A DNA stretch of 64,000 nucleotides from Costus lasius (taxonomy: Eukaryota; Streptophyta; Magnoliopsida; Zingiberales; Costaceae), in contig CM050446.2 of the NCBI GenBank assembly GCA_027563935.2, positions 112,572,499-112,636,498 on the forward strand, in the 5' to 3' direction. Numbering within the stretch: the first letter of the stretch is position 1; every line of letters begins with the position of its first letter. Below are positions 1 to 11,600 of this stretch, one piece after another. The notes beneath the pieces were generated by a model. That model was not told where the DNA came from, made no database searches, and was given only the letters and a program-made list of their open reading frames with translations. Made by a program: the position numbers and the translations under genes.

Positions 1-389
1 CACCATTAGTCTTAAAAGCAAGTTTTCCACCATTAATAGTCTTCTTTGATGTTCAACTTTATCTCTAATCTTCAACTTTCTACTGCTTCCACCACAAATA
101 ATCTTCTTTGATGTCATAATTATTTAGAAAATGCTACATGTTAAATAGTAGACCCACAACTGATTCAAAATAATTTAATTGGTGTTATATTATTATTTAG
201 TATGTTTGTGTTCAACTTCTTACAGTACATGAATACATATTGTTGAAGTATATTTTTAACCATTTAGTAGGATCGACTCAAACCTACAATCTAATCTCGT
301 GATCCAAGGTTAGAACTTGATCTTGACAAACTGCATATTAAATAGCATTATGAGTGCCATTGTAAAATCAAAGTGGAATGTTGTTATAA

Positions 390-560
390 AAGATTTTACA
401 GGCATCAAATAACTAGGAATTTTTTATAAAATAATGCCAGGTCATGTAGGACTTGTGACATTTGTCATCAATAAAAATAACCACGTAATAAAAACCAGAA
501 ATTATAAACATAGGATTAGGCCCCCAAATACCAAATTGAAGTAAATGAGAAGTAATACAT
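390..560 (-). pseudogene. Ty1-copia integrase relic
   Basis: The minus strand reads WGPNPMFIISGFYYVVIFID followed by D, matching the start of the copia integrase core (canonical form DVWGP..SGFRYYV.FIDD). Flanking sequence degenerates at once and no LTR is recognisable. The first ~390 bp show no convincing feature. Confidence 0.55.
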
Positions 561-599
561 CTATTATTTGGTGAATAATTAGTACATATTGGTGATGCA

Positions 600-960
600 G
601 CATATGTTCAGTGGGATCTAACATCTCTACTATTTAGTGAGATGGAGCTGGTGCAGTTCTGGATGCCGGCTAAGATCCACTTCACCATGATGCAAGAAAG
701 AGGAAGCTTTCAATATTTGAAACAATAAGTCCCATCCAACTTAGTCAAAGGCTTTTCTTATATCAATCTTAAGACCACGTGAGGTATGCCCATGTTGCAA
801 TGATAATTATGCATGATTTTATGATAGAGAGAAATATTCTCATCAATCAATCTACCCTTCGTAAAAAAGCATACTTGGAGGAGTCAATGATCTCAAGGAG
901 GACAGACAAAATCCAATTTGCAATGTTCTTATAGATGAAGTGGTAAATCCCTGTGTTTTT
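600..960 (-). pseudogene. LINE (L1-type) reverse transcriptase relic
   Basis: The minus strand gives NISLYHKIMHNYHCNMGIPH, then LRLI, stop, EK and KAFD-stop-VGWDLLFQIL after allowing frameshifts. This corresponds to the L1 RT blocks (DNI...E..H.Y....G.P...LK.DL.KAFD.V.W.FL). Several stops and shifts show it is dead. Confidence 0.55.
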
Positions 961-1639
961 GGATCAACATTATTATTCCTTGATATGTCATTATTGTTGT
1001 TATAATTGAGGCTAATGATCTATTTATCATGTTGATGTTTCATGCTATGTTGATGTTTCATCGGTCGATGCAACAGTTTTCCCAGCATTGTATAAAAACC
1101 AATTCATACCACCCATCTGCAGATTTGTACCACCTGATACATGCAATACGTACCAATCCAACTTTGTATCAGTACAATGGTCAGTATTGTGCATGTATAT
1201 ATATATATATAATATTTTAATAGTATTAACCAATATTGTTAGCACCATATATTGGTACAAAAAGGAATGGACTAATATGTGTGGAAGATACAAAGTCTAT
1301 AGACCAGTATTTAAAAAACCTCATTTTCCATTTCCTCCTAATCGGTTAACAACCAAAAGCGACACCATCAAGTAGCTTGACCGTTAGTTTGTCTTCCCAA
1401 CAACAAAGTGGGTTTAAATTGAGATGAGTTGAGTAGATTGACCTTTAGTTTGTCTTCCCTACAACAAAATGGGTTTAAATTGAGATGAGTTGATCAACTA
1501 AACAAAGCATATCTAATGAAATTTCTTTGACACATTGCTTCTAATGACTCCCTTTAGTTAAATGAATTTTCATATCAATACATGAAGGGGGAACATTATC
1601 TAGACACTCCATACCCCTTCAAGAGTTTCATGGTACCAT

Positions 1640-2620
1640 AGAAACATTCTATCAATTTGTGAAACAATAGTGGGCTCCGTTAAGCACTTGATTAGTGAAG
1701 GGAAAGGCACTTCCATTTTTCATCACTCGTGGCACCCCCCAAGGTATTACTTATAAGTTGATAGATAACTTAAAATTCAAAAATCCTATGGGCAAGTTTG
1801 CAATCATTAACCAACTAATCTTAAGATGCTACTAGTGTATCACTCCTACTCAGTCCTTAAAAGGTGGTCAATGGCACCATTTAGAGCATTCATATCTAAT
1901 ACTCTTAGGAAGTCAACTGCATTGATTGGTTACTTAAAACCTCAATCTACTTAGTATATAAGACCATCCAAACTTAGAGTCATGGTGGTGGATTGGGATG
2001 AGGTGATTTGGTTCAAAAGAAGAGTTTGGCAATTCTCATTTATCAGTTAGCTTTTTACAATGATCAATTATCCATTTTTGACAGCGCCAAGAGTTATGGA
2101 CAACATGTGTCATTACGTAGTTTTGTCACTAGAGTCAAGGTGGTGGATTGGCATGAGGAGAAAATACACCATATCTTCTTTCACTGCCGATTTATAGGAT
2201 CCATGTAGTAATCAATCTTCTATAGCAGTCTTGTCAATAAGAGGGTGGAGTCATTGAGCTATGTGTGTGGTTTCGGATTATAGGCTTGCAAAGGCTTGGA
2301 AGGCACCCTAAAAAAGTTGACTTTTACTACTACTACAAATCAAACTTGAGCAACTAAGAATAAAAATATGCGACGCCAATTTACCCTTGCACCAGCCTCT
2401 TCAATCCATATTATCCGAGCAAATATTTGGCATAAGATTTGCATTGTGAAGGAGTTTGCAAAGAAGAGAGACACCATTATTTTCTTTTTGAGTATCTTGC
2501 GTTAGATCTTACTAGTTGATGCTCCAATAGGGTCTTTCGCATCATTGAGGACTTCTAAGACAATTTGTATACACATTCTTTTACTAATATACCTTGTATT
2601 TGGTAAAAAAATTGTGAAGA
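1640..2620 (+). pseudogene. LINE 3' region relic (post-RT, zinc-binding RVT-associated domain)
   Basis: Near 1690 the plus strand reads HLISEGKGTSIFHHSWHPPK, like the 'GNG.S..FW.D.WHP' block after L1 RT. From 2020 to 2205 the reading includes QLAFYNDQLSIFDSAKSYGQ and EEKIHHIFFHCRFIGSMW, the 'L.RL..WG...S..C.LC..EEET.HHLFF.C.F' zinc-binding segment. Downstream, IRANIWH and RIIEDF-like pieces suit a LINE tail. It is in opposite orientation to the RT relic at 600-960, so it is a different copy. Confidence 0.5.
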
Positions 2621-2659
2621 ACTTTTAGAACTTAAACAAAATATGGCAAACACTTATAT

Positions 2660-2960
2660 CCGCCTCATATAGCAAAATGGACAGATAATCGCAACAGTTT
2701 CAAGCCATATGCTGCCCAAACTGGACAGTGTTGTCAACTTGTCCAAATTTGGACAATTTTGACCCTCTTGCTGTCCAAGGACCGGACAGCAACATCCTTT
2801 TTGCTGCCCAAAGCACGGAAGCATCACTAGTCTCCCTGCTGACTAAATCTAGGCTGAAACCCCAGTTTTTTTCTTTTTTTGCTGTCCAAAACTGGAGATC
2901 GCACAAATTTGCTATTTCAAGCTTTACAGCAATGGTTTCCCGCATAAAATGACACAAAAC
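2660..2960. repeat. Cluster of GCTG[T/C]CCAA / TTGGACAG motifs with an 18-bp palindrome
   Basis: GCTGCCCAA or GCTGTCCAA occurs at about 2711, 2771, 2803 and 2881, with the complementary form TGGACAG at about 2678 and 2721. Positions 2739-2756 form the perfect palindrome TTGTCCAAATTTGGACAA. No coding potential is convincing. It could be the subterminal region of a DNA transposon. Confidence 0.4.
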
Positions 2961-3106
2961 AATACTCAGAACTAGAAGTCATAATGTTCATGTATAAGAT
3001 TTTAAATACCCATCCATATTAGTGTATCAGTCCATTGTTGTACTAATACATATCAATTCATACAAATTCATACTCCCAGCATCGATCAATACTACTAAAA
3101 TATTAT

Positions 3107-3170
3107 ACATATATGTATAGATATATATCTATATATATATGTATATATATACATATATCTATATATAATA
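3107..3170. repeat. AT-rich (TA/TATG) microsatellite
   Basis: Short-period TATATATG/TATA array. A second, weaker patch lies at about 3508-3562. Confidence 0.7.
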
Positions 3171-3766
3171 TCAGTCTCAGTCTGTTGAGTTTTCCGGGGC
3201 TGGAAATGGCAAACCAAGGGGGCTCCTGACTCATCATTGAAGTCGTGCTTCCCATCCACACCACCATCCAGAAGGGATGCATATAGACCAGGTCGTTCTG
3301 CCAAACTGATCAGTTTGCCTCAACTTTCATCCAATGTTACAATTTTTTTTATTTGCATTTTATGTTTTCCTGGCCACGTTCTAAATGACTTGTTTGAAGA
3401 CGTCTGGCCAAGATGAAAAAATGAATACGAATTTCGTCTATTGTAGAGTTTTCACTGGTCTTGGCTTTCATTAACTAGTCTTTCTTTCCCCCTGAAAGGC
3501 TTGATTATGTATATACGTATATTCAGATATATGTGTATATATACAAGTATATATAATCACATATTTCGTATCAACCTTGTCCTGGTTCAAGGTCAGACCC
3601 ATAAGTATCACCTGCACTACCTAGTTCAAAAACTCATGGAAACTCTAAATTTGGTATCATAACATTGCCTAGAAATTCCAGCAAAGTGTGGCTGAATTGA
3701 GTCTAAGTCAGCCCTCAAGCATCAATTTCCATCGCCAACTCAAACCCTTTAATTTATTATGAAAAC

Positions 3767-4052
3767 CAAGGTTAAGGAACCGGTACGAACTGGCCGGTTT
3801 TATCGATTCATACTAGTCTGGTGAATGAGTGGAACAAGTGGGAGAAGGAGGAGAAGAAAGGAGAAGAAAAGAAGGAGAAGAGGAAGAGGGAAAAGAAGAG
3901 GAGCAGCGGCGGATGTATGTCCCAGTCTTCCGCTTCCGCTTCCTCTTCTTCTTCATCTTCTTTCTCTTCTTCTTCTTCCTTTCCTTTTTCTTCCTCCCGC
4001 TCCCGTCCAATTCCACCGGTATGTCCTGGTTTGGCCAGAACTTGAAACCTTG
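3767..4052. repeat. Hairpin-forming dispersed repeat, CAAGGTT...AAACCTTG ends (copy 1)
   Basis: Begins CAAGGTTAAGGAACCGGTAC and ends CAGAACTTGAAACCTTG, giving short inverted ends. The left arm is GAGGAGAAG-rich (3840-3905) and the right arm CTTCTTC-rich (3930-4000), so the element can fold back. ACCGG motifs flank both arms. The 74-106-residue open readings here are by-products of simple sequence. Confidence 0.5.
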
Positions 4053-5510
4053 ATAAAAACTTCGGATCATAGACAAAGAAATCTCCTACCTCAAATAAAA
4101 TTGAGTTATCTTTATTTTACTGAAAACATAGAAGAAAGTTCATAGAAAATCTCCTTGTGGCTTTCTTCTCTCTCTGCCCTTTCGTTGCAGCTGAACAGAA
4201 TCCCAAAACTGTATCTATAGCAACTACAAAAAGAAAGGAGACATGTGGTAACTACCACCAAATCTTCCCTAGTTCCCTTCATTTTTCTTTGATAGGTCAA
4301 AATAAGGTTTTGAATATTGTTCTCCTAAATTTATTATTGCACTTGAATACCATATGGTAAATTTTCATTTTAGACCCTAAATTTTCTAGATTCATGAATA
4401 AACCACTAAATATGTATAAATTAGACCTTAACTCATTTATGGTATCACTATCAACTACTATAAGAATTTTAATTCATTACAAGATTTACGCATAAAGAAT
4501 ACCATTTTGACAACCCCAACAGCAATCTGATGGTACACAAAACCATCAACAAAACTTAAACCTCATATGAACTGTTCAATGATTCCTGTTATACACGAAC
4601 AGTTTTTTTTTCTTGTAAATGAACCTAACACTTACGAATATTTGAAACACTTGTTAACGGTAGCAATTGATTCAGTAACCTTTTCATCACAATTTGCATT
4701 GAAGCCCCTTTGAGAAGAACTGGTGTAAATATTTGTTAACGGAATGTTTGGCAGCAAGTTTATAAGCTATCGTGGAGGCCATTTATAGTTTAAACGTTAA
4801 TTGAGGAGCAACACATTTGTGCATGAAGAAACTCAAAACCTTAACGACTATGTAACATGCCACTTGAATCTTTGGACGTTAATTACAGATCTCGTTAACA
4901 TTCAAAATTAAAATCATATATTCTGCAAGTCATCACAGTATCAACTCTCAACTATCAACCAAATGCGTAGAACTCAGAAAAAATGTACATAGATCATGGG
5001 AAATACCTTAAACTAATGTCAGTTGGAAACACGTACTATAACTACAAACAATAACTGATCATTCAAAAAAAAAAGTTTCTAAAAATTAGGTAAAACGATC
5101 ATTTGGAAGACCATTATTCTCAATATATTGACCTATAGTAGAACCAAGGAATGGTATACCCTAACATCCTCACATGCAAATCATAGGTAAAAACATTTAC
5201 GTGCTTTGCACAATAATTTGTGTGGAAGGAGGCACAGGCTTTGTCTATTGATCAAACACTACATCAAATTTCAAAGAAAACGGGTAAGACAATCCAAACT
5301 CATGAAATACCATGACAAAATACTGTCACTTCCAAATGCTTGATCTAATAGAAAAGAATTAAACATGCTATAAAAACGCCAACAAGGACGAAGCAGAACA
5401 AGTATAGGCTTACTTCTACATCCTGCTACGATCTTATTGGAAGGAGGAGGCAAGAAACAAAAGCTAGGATACATGAAATAGTAATCAACTTTCTTAAAAA
5501 GAGCACTAAC
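4053..5510. other. Intron 7 sequence, no feature seen
   Basis: AT-rich, without long open reading, terminal repeats or recognisable transposon protein. The expected next exon of the FYVE26-like gene was looked for on the minus strand and not found. Confidence 0.5.
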
Positions 5511-5685
5511 TCTGCGAGGAGCATTTCTAATGGCCTCCATGTGAGTTTGCATGTCCCTCAAGTATGACATAGCTATATGATAATGGGAGCTTCTCTCGTC
5601 AGTGGCACACTTCTCCAAGCTTCCTAAAGCAAAAATAGCTGATTCAAGAACATAGCGCATGTGCAAAAGCTCAATATCTTGTATC
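5511..5685 (-). CDS. Exon 7 of FYVE26-like gene; last exon in the window
   Basis: Acceptor CTACTTGGCAG precedes 5685 and donor GTTAGT follows 5511. It encodes the family-like IQDIELLHMRYVLESAIFAL and GSLEKCATDERSSHYHIAMS, ending in NAPRR at phase 0. Open reading continues past the donor on the minus strand, but that extension looks like intron sequence and lacks family similarity. The next expected exon (a hydrophobic IFMV..SLLHM-like block) was not found down to position 1, so intron 7 exceeds 5.5 kb. Confidence 0.82.
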
Positions 5686-8600
5686 CTGCCAAGTAGCATG
5701 TATATCCTGTTAGCAATGAGCATAGATATATATGTTCTGACCAATTAGTACTATATATATAAGCATGTAATATATTTATACATTTAATTAATACTAAGTA
5801 CTAACTATTACTATCAATAAGATGTGTCGACATGGATTAGTATATACCAATACGAATAGTCCAACAACGGATATGTACCAATATTTTTAGTATATACCAA
5901 TACAAATAGTCCGACAACGGATATGTACCAATTTTTAAAACCATATTTATGTTTATAAAAATATATACATATATATAAGAGCACAGGGGTGACATGGGTG
6001 AGAAGATATATGAAGTCATTATATAGAATTAGTAGACAACATTTAACTTCATACATAAGCTTATACTAATAAATTGTACATCATGGTTTCTATTTATGAC
6101 TTGCACTATGCACCAAGGTTTGAAAAGAGAGTCCGAACCGGTGTACCGGTCCACACTTGGACTAGTACACTATACTGTACCGGACAAAAATTGGTGGGAC
6201 CGAGTGAAGCAGTGCAAGAAGAAGAAGATGGAGAGGAAAAGAAGAAGAAGAAGAGGAAGTAGAAGAGGTGGTATCGCTCTCTTGCCAAAGTTTCTCTTTC
6301 TTTCTTCCTCTTCTCCCTCTTCTCCTTCTTCCTCTCATTCGTCTTCTCCTTCTCTTTCTCTTTCTCTTTCTCTTGCTCGGTTCCGGTAGATCCTAAGTAC
6401 TAGGCTCTGGTCTGGTGTAGACAGAGAAACCTGGCCAGCTTGGACTAAATTTTAAAACCTTGCTATGTACCAATCATGTCTTGAATCGGTACATACCAAG
6501 TGCACCATCTTAATACCTAGTTTATCAAAGTGTACTAATATGAGGGACCATCATAACACCTATTTTATCAAGTGTCCTAATATAGGGGACGGGAACTAGT
6601 TCAACCTCAGACTAGTATATACCAAGCTTATTACCTGGTACATACCGTGATTAAAAATTATGCATTAGAAGGAAGCAAAGAATCTTTTATTGATTCTAAA
6701 TGATTAGAAGTGTTTCAACTTTCAAATGTTCATCTAGTGAGATAACAGCACCTTGAAATTATTATATTACAGTTTTTTCCTTTTAACAACAACCTTAAGC
6801 ACTTGCCGGAGAGCCAATGCTTGACTAAGTGCAAATTGAAAAGAAAAAGTTGAGATACTTGACAATGAAGAAAAATAGATAATTGATTCACCATACACTA
6901 GATTCTAGCATTGTCTCTCTTGTTTTGTGATTTTCACATTAGTTGAAAATGTTCAGATAATGACCCTACATATTCCCAAATCCCGAAGAAATGTATAGAA
7001 ATTATATCAACTTACTTCAAGCAAAGTAGTTGACATTCTTCAACTCTACCTTATGTTAATTTGCAACCTTGTTCCCTTATATTACCTCTACCGCCAAAAC
7101 TCGACCTATGCCAATAGGTAGTAGGTTGATATCAACGGTCAAAAAATGATGTATTTTGATATATTTCGATATTGCACCGGTATAAACATTCATTACATAC
7201 ATATATAACATTCATTACATACATACATACATACATACATATATACATATATACATACATATATACATATATACATACATATATACATATATACATACAT
7301 ACAGAGCAAGCAAAACAACCGAGCGAGCAAAGCTATGAAAGAAGCTCATGACCAAAGCAACAGGGAGGAGTAGTACCAAATCTTGCCTCTCACATCCACC
7401 TCCGCCTCAACTGTCACAAACTTCTAGGAAGCTCGAGCTTCTGTCGCCACTGTTGCCTCCTCTACTTCCGCCACTCCATGGAAGCTCACAGAGAGCTCGA
7501 TGGGACTAGTATACCTCCTCCTCTGCTTCCGCCACTCTATGGAAGCTTGTAGCGAGCTCGAGGGGGCAGGCATGCCTAGTTCATATTTGAGTTGCGAGAG
7601 AGAGACGGTAGTTCCTCTATATGCAATTCCAATGCCCAAGAAATATTTGGATTAGCCTTGATCTCTTAGGGTGTGTTTTCTTGGAGAGAAAGAAAACTAA
7701 AGAAGAAAAAAAAAAAACCACCGGCAATGCACGTGATCACATAGAGCGAGAAAGCAGGCAACGCGGAGAGGGGAGCACAGCAGGTGGCAGCAGGGCAAGG
7801 GTAGGCGGCAACAGCAGATCAAGGGTGCGAGCTCCGCGAGAGGCGGGAGGCAAGAGGCAAAAGGCCAACACGAGCTTGGTGGGATGTTGGAGGGAGGAAG
7901 AAGGCTGACGTGAGCTTGGCTAGAGGCTTCCAAGAAGCCAGCATGAGCATGGGCGAGAGGTGGGAGGTGAGCTCGACAAGGGAGGCGTTGGGAGGACCGT
8001 AGGTGCGAGGCAAGCATGTAAGGGTAAAGATGAGCTCACAGGTAGAGGAAGGTGGCCACAGGGACAAGCGAGCTTACAGAAGGGGGTGGGCAATGGATGT
8101 GGGAGCATGTGGGTCAAGGGCTACAAGGGAGCAAGCAGCAAAGGAGAGACAACTGAAATAAGGGAGCATGTGCGGGCGGATTAGCAAGCTTTTATTTTCC
8201 TTCAATTTGGAGAGAAACAAAAACAAAAGTAAACTACCCCACTTTTTTTTCCCTCTAAATCAGTCCGCCCAAGAAAATAGTGGAAAAGTTGAATTTTTTT
8301 TCCTTTCTCTCCACTTTTCTCTCAAAAAAAAAACACAGTGTTAAGGTAAATTGAGACCGAAGACTTCCTTGGCTCAAATATCCCTTATAAGTCACTGCCA
8401 ATGAAAAGTATGTCATTGACATAAATAGCTAAAATCACATGATTCTGACTTGCGAATAAATATTGAGTTACATACACTACCTATGATAAAATCTAACTAA
8501 ATAAATAATATGAGAGAATTTGCATAACCAAGCTCTATAGTTTGCTTTGGTCCAAAAATTTCCTTGTACAACTTGCATATCCACTCCCCGGATACTCTAT

Positions 8601-11600
8601 ATATACATCTTCTATAAAAGTAAAAAGACATCCCTAATGTCAAGTTAAAGGAGAAACGAATTAAGATCGATGGCAAATGAAAAAAGAACCCAACCTAAAT
8701 TTAGGCGAGCCACTAGGAATACGGTGTCCACATAATCAATACCATAGATCTATGTTAAACCGTTAAACCCTTAACCACAAGACTATTTTGACTCACAAAA
8801 CCATTGAGATTATATTTAATATTGTAAACCCAGTGACATGTCTGCCTAGCACCAGGTGGAGGCTTAACCAAGGCCAAGTATTATGGGAGTTTAATGTCAT
8901 CATTTCCTCATCCATGGCAACTTTCCATTCAGGTATAAGAAACTTGTAAGGATGTTGGAGGAGCTCAGTGTAATTGAAAAGGCAAAATGAGATGTAGACA
9001 ATCAAACATATGAAATATACTTCGAAATACGATAAGTGGGAGAAGACCTTCGTCTCTTGTGTAATGCAACAGGGAGATCAATTGTATCAGAGGAAAAGAA
9101 CCCACATACCAGGACAATTTAAGTGGATCATCTCGCGAGCATGATGTCTCTAATAAACCTATAGAGGTTTGAGTCATATTATATGATAGTATAGGTATAG
9201 GAGCAACTAGTAAATCTGTGGGAGCAACATCAATTGGGATCGAGGATGGTAATGGGACAAAAGCAATGGCATAATGAGAAGGAGCCGATGAATTAGAATA
9301 ATATGGAGCTGGCTCACAAAATGTAACATCAGCACTCACAAAGGGATATGCAAGGATCAATCCAGCAATATCCCCTATGTGTCCTAAAGAAACCAAGGAA
9401 TATACATTTGATAGACCGAGGACTCAATTTGTCCACCCCTAAGGTGAGGCTGTGAGCACGGCCTAACCATCCAAAAGTTCTAGAGGTAATAAGGAAAGGC
9501 AGCTTGTGACCAAGAAAGAAATGCAAATGGAGAACTTCCTAGTAATAATGGAGTAGAGACTCGATTAATAAGAAATGATGCAATAAGAACAGAGCCCCTG
9601 TAAGGTACATGCATGTGAAACAAAAGAGAACAACAAACATCAAATGAAGATTCTTTGATTCAACCCTGTTCTATTGGGAGGTATATGGACATGTAGTATG
9701 GTGAAATTCAGTAAGAGTTACAAAAATTCTAGAACTCAGTACTAGTGTTATTGTCAGTACAAAATATTTTCAAGTTGTAAACTGATTTTGTATTTCGGCA
9801 TAAAAAAATATGAATGCTGAAAAAAAGACTTCAGACATGGTTCAACTAACAAACCTAACACATCCGAGAAAAGTCATCAATAAATGCCACAAAATATTGA
9901 TGACCATCTTTAGGGATATAGGAGTACGACCCGGTGAACAATCTGAAATGGTGTAGAACTAGATAGGCTATGAGGAGACTTGATGATGTCTTCCACTTGA
10001 CAACATCACAAACAAACTTGTGCGAGACATCAAAGACAATTACATTATAGTGGGGGAGATGTGGCCTAACCGACAATGTCAGTCCTAGATGGACGACTTT
10101 GATAATAGAAGAACTCAAGTGATTGCAGGTATAGGATTGACTAGGGAATAAACATCTCCTAAGCATCCACCAATCGTCACCTTCGTTTGGAGACCCTAAA
10201 ATACACAATATAAAGAGAAGAATGTCAAAGAGCAATCCAAAACCTTAGTGTGCAAACAAATAATAAATTAATTAGGAATTTGGGAATATAGAGAAAATTA
10301 GTGTCAATCTTAGAGTTAAGGCAGGTAGTGCAAACCCTATTGACAGGAACAAGAAATCCATCTACAATTGATACTAAGTTGTGCTTGGTATCAAGTTTTA
10401 AATATGTAAATAGGGACCCATTACCTATAACCATAGATTTAAATCTTGTTCCATGCCGCCCGATATTAGCGGTATATCCGACCCTGGAATAGTATATATA
10501 TATCACCGGTACGATATTGGTACATACCGATCCGACAATAGACTGGTACTGGCATCATAAACCTTGCCTATAACTAGCCCCAAAATCAAAGGCCCAGATA
10601 TTTTTGAACATGGCAAGAGAGATATAATGGAGTAATGGCTGGTAAAGAGGGTGAAGCTGCATTATTATGAGAGGCCAATTGAAGTAAATATTCATATTCA
10701 ATCGATGAGAGAATAACATTGGAGTTTGTCTAGGAAGCTATTGGTACCATGAGTGGCAAGCCTGGCAGGTGGTAGTTTTTCAAACTTCTCTCAACATTGA
10801 TTTGGTAGAGATGATTCCTGCATTTGCAATATTCACATGAAATTGATGTACGTCCATGGCCTCAGCCATGGCTGGGCCTGCCTCCACCATGAGAATTTCC
10901 ATTTAGATTGTTAAGAGCGTCCATATTTCAAATTCTGCACTGATATGATAGTCCTATCAGTATGTAGGCAAGAATTCAGTCCTTCCTTTCTTTTACTGTG
11001 CTGAGACTGATAGAAACCCCTCAATCGCCACCGGCGAGAATCGTGCAAAGTACGCCCAAATGATAAACTACAAGACACTTGAATAATTCCAAACTAAACC
11101 CTAGACCCTTATTTATATTCCCCTCTACACACCCCTTCCTTCACACCCTTTTCACCCTCACACCCTTTCCCCTCGCACCCTTTCACCCTCACACCCCTTT
11201 CCCACAAACCCTCTAAAGATAAAGGGCCTATAACAACTAATGATAAATAGGCCCGTAACAATTGCCCCCTCTCAAACTAGCCTTGTCCTCAAGGCTGGAA
11301 AACTTCATCTTGTGCTTTTGCCAGGATCCCAAATCGCTCGAACAGTTGTCGAATCAGGAACACCGAACACTGCCTCAAGCATGTTACCGGGGTCCAAATC
11401 GCTCGATAAGTTGCTGAAGCAGGAACACCAAAGATGGTCACCTCAAGAGTGACAGCTTCTTTTGCTTGATCATCTACTTGTGCTGCCAGTATTAATTCTT
11501 CTGTTTGCTCGAGTTTGATAATTTTAGCCTCCAGCTCCCCAGTTTCTTCAGAAGGTGCAATAGCTGAGATAAAAGTGATGCAAACACTTGGGACTAGTGG

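Noticed and set aside
3813..4145. Lys/Arg/Glu-rich or Ser-rich proteins near 3820-4140, 6074-6389 and 17985-18307
   Set aside because: They are translations of the GA- and CT-rich arms of the hairpin repeats in all frames.
5271..5510. Continuation of the exon 7 reading beyond 5511
   Set aside because: A donor GTTAGT lies at the conserved exon border, and downstream residues no longer resemble the family.
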